A DNA stretch of 6,230 nucleotides from Nitrosopumilales archaeon UBA218. GTDB lineage: Archaea; Thermoproteota; Nitrososphaeria; Nitrososphaerales; Nitrosopumilaceae. The notes under the pieces were generated by a model that was not told the origin of the DNA, ran no database searches, and saw nothing but the letters and a program-made list of their open reading frames with translations. Positions 1-6,230 of the stretch are shown one piece after another. The stretch's first letter is position 1; each line of letters starts with the position of its first letter. The position numbers and the translations under genes are program-made. The stretch covers positions 17,482 to 23,711 of the forward strand of contig DAMC01000039.1 of the NCBI GenBank assembly GCA_002499525.1. The letters run 5' to 3'.

Positions 1-2843
1 GATTGTGCTGTCACAATTCCTACTGCCTGACCAGGTTCTGCTTTTGCCTTGTGGTAAAGGTCTAATGCCTTTTTGAGAACCTTCTCAGTTCCATCTTTGG
101 ATAATTTTGAATGTAAAATTGCCTCGTCTACCAGACTGGTTAATCTCGGATTGAATGACTTGGTGTATTTTTTTACCATTTCTTCGGCTTCTTCTTTTGT
201 GATTTTCTTGCCGGTATCGACAATTGTTTCTGACTCGATTAATCTATTGATGTTAAACGCTTCACCATGATCAGATTTTGCAACGTCGATTCCATCTTCG
301 CCATACAAGAATTGAATGATATGGCCATGTGGATCACGTACAGTGTTATCATATTCCAGCTTTATGTGTTCAAGTGCATTGACTAGTCTTCTTTGCATGT
401 AACCAGATTGCTGAGTTCTAACTGCAGTGTCTACTAGTCCCTCTCTTCCTCCCATTGCGTGGAAGAAGAATTCGATAGTTGACAGTCCATCCCTATAGTT
501 TGATTTTACAAATCCATGTGCATCTGGATTGTCATCATTTTCTTTAAAGTGTGGTAGTGCTCTATTGTTGTATCCTTTGTTCAATCTGTTTCCACGAATT
601 GATTGTTGTCCTAGAGCTCCCGCCATCTGACCGATGTTCAGTGATGAACCTCTAGCACCGGTGGTTGCCATGATTCTAGCTGCGTTATTTTTCTCTAATT
701 GTTGATCAGCTGTATTACCTGCTTTGTCTCTTGCCTTTGATAGCTCATTTACAATGTATGCTTCCAGTGCCTCATCTGCTGAAAGACCTCTAGTAAGTTT
801 GAGTGTACCTTTCTTGGCTTGTGAGATTAAATCATAAACTGTATTGTATGATTCGTCGGTACCTGAATGGATATCAGACTTTACTTTATCGGATAGCTCC
901 AGGTCAGAGTAACCATAGCTGAATCCATAATGAGTGATGAATTGTTTTGCTACAATCAATACAGAGTTGAGGAATTTTTTAGCAATAGCATTACCATAGT
1001 CTTTAGCTACTCTATGAAGAACGCTTTCTGGCTCTTCTGCACCAATTGATGCCTTGTCAATAACCCCGCTGATTAGTTGCCCATTTTTGATTACAACGTC
1101 TTTAGGAGCCCCCTTGGTGCCTTTAGACCATTTTGAGGTAATTACATAGTTGAAGTCAGTTGGTAGGAATAGAGAGAATAGTTGTTTGCCAGTAAACATT
1201 GGTCCATCTTTACCTTTTGCAGCTGGCTCCGGGAATGTTCCTTCATATCCACCAAGCATTGCATAGTTTGCAAATTCTTGAGGGGTTAGTACAGTATCAT
1301 CTTTAGTTAGAAGATAAGAGCCTGTGATGAAATCTCTCAGACCGCCGATGATTGGTCCACCATATCTAGGAGATATCAATTGGTCTTGAACTCTCATCAA
1401 CAATATAGCCTCAGCACGTGCTTCTTCGCTTTGTGGAACATGCAAGTTCATCTCATCTCCATCAAAGTCCGCGTTGTAAGGCGGACAAACTGATGGGTGT
1501 AATCTGAAAGTCTTTCCAGGGAGTACTCTAACATAGTGAGCCATGATAGACATTTGGTGTAATGATGGTTGTCTGTTGAACATGACAATGTCGCCATCTG
1601 CTAGGTGTCGCTCCACTAGATAGCCAACTTCTATATTTTGAGCAATAATTGAACGATCCTCTACGAAGTCAAGTCGGATTTTAACACCGTCAGGTCTAAC
1701 GATATAGTTTACACCGGGAAATTTATCTGGTCCATTGATAACTAGTTCTCGCATCCTCTCAATGTTCCATTCAGTAACGATTTCTGGAATGGTTAGTTTC
1801 TTTGCTACTGCTTCAGGAACTCCTACTTCTGAGAGATCAAGACTTGGGTCTGGTGAGATGACAGTTCTGCTTGAAAAGTCTACTCTCTTACCTGATAATG
1901 AACCTCTGAATCTTCCTTCTTTACCTTTGAGTCTCTGGGTCAGTGTCTTTAGTGGTCTACCTGATCTATGATGAGCTTGTGGGATTCCAGAAACTTCGTT
2001 ATCAAAGTAGGTGGTAGTATGATATTGCAACAGGTCAACCAAGTCTTGGACAATTAGTGGTGGTGTACCTGCATCTTTACTTTCCTTTAGTCTTTGATTT
2101 ACACGAATAATGTCTACCATTTTGTGTGTGAGATCATCTTCTGATCTGATTCCAGTTTCCAGAATAATAGAAGGCCTAACAGTTACTGGTGGTACCGGAA
2201 GAACTTGTAGGATGAACCATTCTGGTCTTGCAGTGTTTGGATCATATCCAAGAAGTTTTAGATCTTCATCTCTGATTTGTGTAAATCTTTCTCTTATAGT
2301 GATTGGAAGTAGCCTATGTTCTCCAATTTCGGTTTTTTCTATGAATATAGTAGGTTTGGTAAAAATCATATCATATTGTGGTTTTCCGCAGTGTGGACAT
2401 TCCTTTGCTTTCTTTGCCTTGTCCAAGATTTCTTCTGGAATTCTTTTTTGTGAGATTATAGTATAAGCTGCTTCCTTCTTTAGAATTTGTCCATAATTAT
2501 CCAAGTCTTCTTGGGGTAGTTTGAGTCTAGAGCAAGAACGACACGTTGCCAAAAGTAATTTGTGAATGTTATCGATGAATGCAATGTGTAAGACAGGTTC
2601 TGCTAGCTCAATGTGACCAAAGTGTCCAGGACATCTTGCTGCAGTATTTCCACATGTAAGACACTTTTGTCCAGGTTCCAGTGTTCCTAATCTACCATCC
2701 ATTAAACCGCCTTGTACAGCCATTCCATCTTCATCATAAGTTTCTGGTGCGGTGATTTCAGCTACAGAATACTTTCTGATTTCAGTAGGAGACCAAACTG
2801 AAAAACGAATTCCATCAATGGATTTGACTGTTTGAACGGACAA
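1..2843 (-). CDS. rpoA: RNA polymerase large subunit A (A'-A'' fused), N-terminal 947 codons, partial
   Basis: Catalytic Rpb1/beta' homologue, open from a TTG at 2843 to the left edge without a stop. The start follows the rpoB TAG with no gap. The first in-frame ATG is residue 41, inside the conserved N-terminus (GIRFSVWSPTEIRK, 11-24), so TTG is nearly forced. Clamp zinc sites are C61-x2-C64-x6-C71-x2-H74 and C101-x2-C104 with C149-x2-C152. The switch/rudder region is near GRPLKTLTQRLKGKEGRF. The magnesium-binding loop NADFDGDEM (457-465) has D459, D461 and D463. The funnel region includes QQSIRGNRLNKGYNNRALPHF, followed by the bridge helix around FFFHAMGGREGLVDTAV (792-808). After YGEDGID (847-853), where split archaeal A' genes end, the frame continues into EPGQAVGIVTAQ (936-947), the A'' signature before the trigger loop. 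I translated the whole stretch and found no interruption. The rest of the A'' part lies outside the window. Confidence 0.97.
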   Translation of the reverse strand, partial: MSVQTVKSIDGIRFSVWSPTEIRKYSVAEITAPETYDEDGMAVQGGLMDGRLGTLEPGQKCLTCGNTAARCPGHFGHIELAEPVLHIAFIDNIHKLLLATCRSCSRLKLPQEDLDNYGQILKKEAAYTIISQKRIPEEILDKAKKAKECPHCGKPQYDMIFTKPTIFIEKTEIGEHRLLPITIRERFTQIRDEDLKLLGYDPNTARPEWFILQVLPVPPVTVRPSIILETGIRSEDDLTHKMVDIIRVNQRLKESKDAGTPPLIVQDLVDLLQYHTTTYFDNEVSGIPQAHHRSGRPLKTLTQRLKGKEGRFRGSLSGKRVDFSSRTVISPDPSLDLSEVGVPEAVAKKLTIPEIVTEWNIERMRELVINGPDKFPGVNYIVRPDGVKIRLDFVEDRSIIAQNIEVGYLVERHLADGDIVMFNRQPSLHQMSIMAHYVRVLPGKTFRLHPSVCPPYNADFDGDEMNLHVPQSEEARAEAILLMRVQDQLISPRYGGPIIGGLRDFITGSYLLTKDDTVLTPQEFANYAMLGGYEGTFPEPAAKGKDGPMFTGKQLFSLFLPTDFNYVITSKWSKGTKGAPKDVVIKNGQLISGVIDKASIGAEEPESVLHRVAKDYGNAIAKKFLNSVLIVAKQFITHYGFSYGYSDLELSDKVKSDIHSGTDESYNTVYDLISQAKKGTLKLTRGLSADEALEAYIVNELSKARDKAGNTADQQLEKNNAARIMATTGARGSSLNIGQMAGALGQQSIRGNRLNKGYNNRALPHFKENDDNPDAHGFVKSNYRDGLSTIEFFFHAMGGREGLVDTAVRTQQSGYMQRRLVNALEHIKLEYDNTVRDPHGHIIQFLYGEDGIDVAKSDHGEAFNINRLIESETIVDTGKKITKEEAEEMVKKYTKSFNPRLTSLVDEAILHSKLSKDGTEKVLKKALDLYHKAKAEPGQAVGIVTAQ
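204..272 (-). other. Region of rpoA where other archaea split A' from A''
   Basis: These codons, roughly residues 858-880, lie between the last conserved A' block (YGEDGID) and the helical lead-in to A''. In most Crenarchaeota and Euryarchaeota the A' gene ends and the A'' gene begins about here. In this sequence the frame simply continues, with a polar, charge-rich stretch (DHGEAFNINRLIESE and beyond). There is no stop codon and no ATG with a ribosome-binding motif. The exact boundary is approximate because the split point varies between lineages. Confidence 0.7.
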
Positions 2844-5800
2844 CTAGACTCTCTCCTTTATCATCAGTCTAGGGGCTACGTTAAGGCTTTGCATTTCTTG
2901 AAGTAATAGTTTGAATGCGTATGCTACAGAGACTGAGGAAACCTTTGCTTTATCTCCGCATACTCTGCAGACATACTTTCTTTGTTTAACATCATGATAT
3001 GCCACCAATCCACATCTTTCACAAACATAGATTTCAGATTTATCAGATTCATCAAGTAATCTGTCTTTGAGAATCATGGATGCACCGTATGCGATAAGAC
3101 AGTCTCGTTCCATTTCACCGAATCTGAGTCCTCCTCCTCTTGCACGACCTTCAGTTGGTTGTTTGGTTAACATTTGGACTTGTCCTCTTGCCCTGGCATG
3201 AATCTTGTCAGCAACCATGTGGTGTAGTTTTTGATAATATACAACTCCGATGAATACTTCAACTGGGAAAGGTTTACCTGTTCTTCCGTCATACATTGTT
3301 TCTTTACCAGAATATTTTAGACCTGAACCTTCCAGAGCTGCCTTAATTTCTTCAACTTTTTCTCCAACAAATGCAGAGCCATCAAATCTTGCACCTCTAA
3401 CTGCTGCTGCTTTACCAGATACGGATTCCATAAACATTCCGACAGTCATACGTGAGGGGAATGCGTGAGGGTTGATCAAAACATCTGGTATTACGCCTTC
3501 AGCAGTATATGGCAAGTCTTCATATCTTGCAAGAATTCCGACAACTCCTTTTTGTCCGTGTCTTGATGCGAATTTGTCACCGATTTCTGGGATTCTCATA
3601 TCTCTAACTCTAATCTTGTACATTTTGCCACCCTCGTTTGATTGGGTCATTACCACAGTATCTACAACTCCAGTCTCAGACGGCCTAACACCGATTGATG
3701 TGTCCCTTCTATACGGTCCTTTGGACTCGAATTCTCTATATTCTTCCATAAATCTAGGAGGGCTAGTTTTTCCAATCAAAATATCTCCACCTATGGCATT
3801 TGATTCAGTGGCAATAACACCATCTTCTTCTAGTAGTCTGTATGCTTTTTCTCCCTTGTATCCACGAATGTTATCTTCAGCATTTGGAATTTCGAAATTA
3901 TCTCTCATTCCACCTGGATACTGTTTAGCTTCAGCCTCATAGATCCTGTAGAAGAATGTTCTTCCTAGTCCTCTATCAACTGCAGCCTTGGAAATAACTA
4001 TAGCATCTTCAATGTTGTAACCATCAAACGGCAATACTGCAACAACACAGTTCTGTCCTGCTGGTCTGTCTTCCATTCCTAGCAAGTTTAGTGCACGAGT
4101 GGTGACAATTGGTGTTTGTGGATACCACATGAAATGTTGTCTCACATAGGTGCTTGTATTCATCATAGGAGTTGAAAAGCCAAGGCTTTGTTTTGCCATT
4201 GCAGATTCGTATGTGTTTCTTGGTGACTGGTTGTGTTCTGGATATGGAATGATTGATGCACCCGCTCCTAATATTGCAGATGGGAATATCTCAAGGTGAG
4301 TGAATTTCTTTGTATCTTTGTCATCGATGGTGATGTAACAGTTTTCTTCTTCATTTGCATCGATTAACTCGATAATTCCCATTCGCAAGAGGTCATTCCA
4401 AGACATCAACTTCTTGGATACTTTGTCAATTAGTTCTTGTGTAAGTAGAGACTTGCCATCTTTGATTACAACAAGAGGTCGAAGTACACGGCCTGCATTG
4501 CAATTAACGTAAAGTCGTTTTGTTGCACCTTCTACACTAGGTTTGAAAAACGATATTCCGACATGTGGGTGAATCTTGGAGTTTCTTCTCAAATCGCGCA
4601 ATGATTCAACTAGCTTATCCCCGTCTTTGTAATAGCCCACTAGTCTACCATCAACAAATACACGTGTGCCATCCAGCTTTAGATCTTCTTTTGCATCTGT
4701 AAAGTGGACTGCACCCAAGTCATACATTTTTTCTACAATTTCTTCTGGTGAAACGTTTACTGAGATTATTGCAGACAAAGCCAAGTTCTTAACTAGTCCA
4801 CAATTGGAACCCTCAGGAGTTTCACTAGGACAAATTCTTCCAAAGTGAGTCGGGTGCAAATCTCTTGCTTCAAAGTTAGGCTGAGTTCTAGATAGTGGGG
4901 ATTGGATTCTTCTGAGATGTGAAATTGTTGAAAGGTAGTTTGTTCTGTCCAGTAATTGTGTTACACCAACTCTTCCTCTGCCCCAGTTTCCTGTTGCAAT
5001 TGCGTTGTTTAGTTTATCAGAAACAATTCCAGGTCTGATTGCCGCGGAGACGGCGTTGATTCCTCTTTTTTGTCCAGATCTTTCTAATTGATATTTCATA
5101 TCACGAACCAAATTTCTAAACGCGGTTCTAAACAAGTCAGCCAGCATTTGTCCAGCGAACTTGATTACTTTATTTCCATAATGATCTTTGTCGTCAGGTG
5201 ATATCCAACCAAGTTTTAGTTCAATTAATTTGCATGCTGCTTCGCCTAAGAATTGAGCTTTTTCTCGTCTATTTTCTTGGTGTTTTCCAAGGTGTGGTAG
5301 GAGACCCCAATCGAGTAATGTTTCCGCTCTTTTGATTTGGAACTCTTCTAACATTCCAGGTGCGATTCTTTTTGAAATGTAGACTATGGAATCTTTTGAT
5401 GTTTGAACTTCTGCGACTTTTTCAAATGACGCCTCTAATTCATTTTGAATGGATTCAACTAAAGATACAGCGGCGGCAATTTCTCGGTCGGATTCTAGTC
5501 CAAGTGCCCTCATCAAAGTAACAACTGGGATATCCACTGGTGAGCCGGGGATTCTGGCTACAATCAGACCGTCATTTTTCATAACCAGTTCTAGTTTTGC
5601 TCTGTAACCAACAATTGACGAATAGACTTTTGCCTTGTAAACATCGTTGCCACCAACCTTTTCTTTATCTACAATAATCTTATTGTAAGAAAGATCTTCC
5701 AATCCTACAATCACTCTTTCTGAACCATTAATGATAAAGTATCCACCAGGGTCGTTTGGATCCTCTCCATGTTCAATTAACTTTTGAGTTGAGAAATTGT

Positions 5801-6191
5801 GTAAAATGCAAGCGTTGGATCTTACCATAACTGGGATGTCTCCAATTGGTACAAATCTCGATTCTAATGTTTTGCCATCCTCAACTACACTTGCCTCCAT
5901 CATGATTGGGGCAGAGTATGAAACGTTTCTAAGTCTGGCCTCGGTTGGTGTGATGTGAGTAATAGAACCATCTAGTTCCATCATTCTGGGCTGTTGTAGT
6001 TTTACCTTGCCAAGTTGAATCTTGTATGGATATTCTGCGTTTTCAATCTCAATTTGTGCAACTTCATCAATAATACTTTGGAGTCCCCTTTCCAGAAATT
6101 CATCAAAAGAGTTCAGATGTTGTCTAGCAATTCCTTCTCTTTTCAGAAGATCCTGAATAATTGGCCAGCGTTTATTGGATGGGTCAGTCAT
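2844..6191 (-). CDS. rpoB: DNA-directed RNA polymerase subunit B (unsplit)
   Basis: Complete 1115-residue archaeal Rpb2/beta homologue, second largest subunit of the cytoplasmic RNA polymerase, which catalyses DNA-templated RNA synthesis. The N-terminus has the protrusion motif RQHLNSFDEF (23-32) and GGYFIINGSERV (149-160). The fork region carries TQLLDRTNYLSTISHLRR (411-428) and RICPSETPEGSNCGL (452-466). The hybrid-binding region holds YNIEDAIVISK (725-735) with acidic pair E728/D729, and GDKFASRHGQKG (871-882) whose K873 and K881 correspond to the two active-site lysines of yeast Rpb2. NPHAFPSRMT (907-916) and RFGEMERD (1023-1030) follow. The clamp zinc site is C1057-x2-C1060-x14-C1075-x2-C1078. 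Length fits single-gene archaeal B, unlike the B'/B'' split of many Euryarchaeota. The ATG directly abuts the rpoH stop, fixing the start. No intein, frameshift or truncation was seen. Confidence 0.98.
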   Translation of the reverse strand: MTDPSNKRWPIIQDLLKREGIARQHLNSFDEFLERGLQSIIDEVAQIEIENAEYPYKIQLGKVKLQQPRMMELDGSITHITPTEARLRNVSYSAPIMMEASVVEDGKTLESRFVPIGDIPVMVRSNACILHNFSTQKLIEHGEDPNDPGGYFIINGSERVIVGLEDLSYNKIIVDKEKVGGNDVYKAKVYSSIVGYRAKLELVMKNDGLIVARIPGSPVDIPVVTLMRALGLESDREIAAAVSLVESIQNELEASFEKVAEVQTSKDSIVYISKRIAPGMLEEFQIKRAETLLDWGLLPHLGKHQENRREKAQFLGEAACKLIELKLGWISPDDKDHYGNKVIKFAGQMLADLFRTAFRNLVRDMKYQLERSGQKRGINAVSAAIRPGIVSDKLNNAIATGNWGRGRVGVTQLLDRTNYLSTISHLRRIQSPLSRTQPNFEARDLHPTHFGRICPSETPEGSNCGLVKNLALSAIISVNVSPEEIVEKMYDLGAVHFTDAKEDLKLDGTRVFVDGRLVGYYKDGDKLVESLRDLRRNSKIHPHVGISFFKPSVEGATKRLYVNCNAGRVLRPLVVIKDGKSLLTQELIDKVSKKLMSWNDLLRMGIIELIDANEEENCYITIDDKDTKKFTHLEIFPSAILGAGASIIPYPEHNQSPRNTYESAMAKQSLGFSTPMMNTSTYVRQHFMWYPQTPIVTTRALNLLGMEDRPAGQNCVVAVLPFDGYNIEDAIVISKAAVDRGLGRTFFYRIYEAEAKQYPGGMRDNFEIPNAEDNIRGYKGEKAYRLLEEDGVIATESNAIGGDILIGKTSPPRFMEEYREFESKGPYRRDTSIGVRPSETGVVDTVVMTQSNEGGKMYKIRVRDMRIPEIGDKFASRHGQKGVVGILARYEDLPYTAEGVIPDVLINPHAFPSRMTVGMFMESVSGKAAAVRGARFDGSAFVGEKVEEIKAALEGSGLKYSGKETMYDGRTGKPFPVEVFIGVVYYQKLHHMVADKIHARARGQVQMLTKQPTEGRARGGGLRFGEMERDCLIAYGASMILKDRLLDESDKSEIYVCERCGLVAYHDVKQRKYVCRVCGDKAKVSSVSVAYAFKLLLQEMQSLNVAPRLMIKERV
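2853..2859 (-). promoter_or_regulatory. Shine-Dalgarno site for rpoA
   Basis: AAAGGAG lies within the last codons of rpoB (encoding part of IKER) and ends 9 nt before the TTG at 2843. This is a good Shine-Dalgarno match at normal spacing. It supports the TTG as the true rpoA start, and it is a stronger match than the one preceding rpoB, as might be expected for a weaker start codon. Confidence 0.7.
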
Positions 6192-6230
6192 TTAGATTTC
6201 CACCACATATCTGTAATAGATACTCTCGCC
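6192..6230 (-). CDS. rpoH: RNA polymerase subunit H, C-terminal fragment
   Basis: This is the 3' end of a gene entering from the right edge. Twelve codons and a TAA stop are visible, reading GESIYYRYVVEI. That matches the typical C-terminus of archaeal RpoH (the Rpb5 C-terminal domain), which ends in a Gly-Glu-x-x-x-Tyr-Tyr/Arg-x-Val-Val pattern. RpoH is a small assembly-domain subunit sitting at the lower jaw of the polymerase near downstream DNA. The position directly upstream of rpoB agrees with the usual archaeal order H-B-A. The TAA is immediately followed by the rpoB ATG. The call rests on a short tail plus gene order, so it is good but not certain; the start and most of the gene lie outside the window. 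Confidence 0.77.
   Translation of the reverse strand, partial: GESIYYRYVVEI
6201..6204 (-). promoter_or_regulatory. Shine-Dalgarno-like site for rpoB
   Basis: A GGTG core inside the last codons of rpoH lies 9 nt upstream of the rpoB ATG. It matches part of the archaeal GGAGGTGA Shine-Dalgarno consensus. The ribosome finishing rpoH would be over this site, which suggests translational coupling. The match is short, so this is a moderate call. Confidence 0.5.

Noticed and set aside
1735..1971. Other short plus-strand frames (also 73-270, 3250-3468 and 4666-4848)
   Set aside because: All are antisense shadows inside conserved rpoA or rpoB coding sequence, with no independent evidence of being genes.
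2110..2466. A 118-codon plus-strand open frame opposite rpoA
   Set aside because: It is antisense to the zinc-binding clamp region of RpoA. Its Cys and Ser content mirrors the real gene and it matches no family I recognise.
2844..2846. The rpoB TAG as a recoded (pyrrolysine-type) codon giving a real B-A fusion
   Set aside because: RpoB ends at the normal family C-terminus (NVAPRLMIKERV) and RpoA starts at its normal N-terminus with a good ribosome-binding site. No downstream recoding structure was apparent, and TAG is an ordinary stop in Thaumarchaeota.
2841..2860. An internal promoter or terminator between rpoB and rpoA
   Set aside because: There is no intergenic DNA, and I saw no convincing BRE/TATA element or T-rich termination tract on the coding strand at the junction.
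3472..3942. A 156-codon plus-strand open frame opposite rpoB
   Set aside because: It lies wholly antisense to the highly conserved active-site region of subunit B, has a Ser/Pro/Leu/Ile-rich shadow composition, no recognisable domain, and no ribosome-binding context that I can support.
1..6191. Inteins or introns in the polymerase genes
   Set aside because: Polymerase genes are known insertion sites, but the motif order and spacing of both subunits are continuous and the lengths are normal for the family.

Overview
The window is one uninterrupted piece of an archaeal core RNA polymerase operon, read entirely from the minus strand. In transcription order it holds the last 12 codons of rpoH (subunit H, Rpb5-like; 6230-6192), a complete rpoB (subunit B, Rpb2-like, 1115 aa; 6191-2844) and the first 947 codons of rpoA (Rpb1-like; from 2843 and running off the left edge). 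Essentially every base is coding. I see no promoter, terminator, RNA gene, mobile element, repeat array or CRISPR.

The organism is an archaeon. The subunits are of the archaeal/eukaryotic type (H, B, A rather than bacterial beta and beta'), and the H-B-A order is the archaeal one. Two features point to Thaumarchaeota (Nitrososphaeria, probably a Nitrosopumilus-like marine or soil ammonia oxidiser). First, the large subunit is not split into A' and A'' genes: the frame passes the place where other archaea break the gene and continues into the A'' motif at residues 936-947. Second, subunit B is a single gene, and the sequence is AT-rich. The genus-level guess is inference from general resemblance.

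The layout is unusually tight. rpoH ends in TAA and the rpoB ATG is the next base; rpoB ends in TAG and the rpoA TTG is the next base. All three genes therefore lie in the same reading frame with no intergenic nucleotide. Each start has a Shine-Dalgarno-like motif inside the end of the preceding gene, with 9 nt of spacing in both cases, so translation is probably coupled.

Functionally, A and B together form the active-site cleft: A supplies the magnesium-binding aspartate triad and bridge helix, B the conserved lysines and acidic pair that contact the nucleotide and RNA. H joins the jaw of the enzyme. This is a conserved housekeeping locus. I found no new system; the observations worth a second look are the unsplit rpoA, the stop-start, same-frame gene junctions, the TTG start, and a few residue changes at conserved positions.
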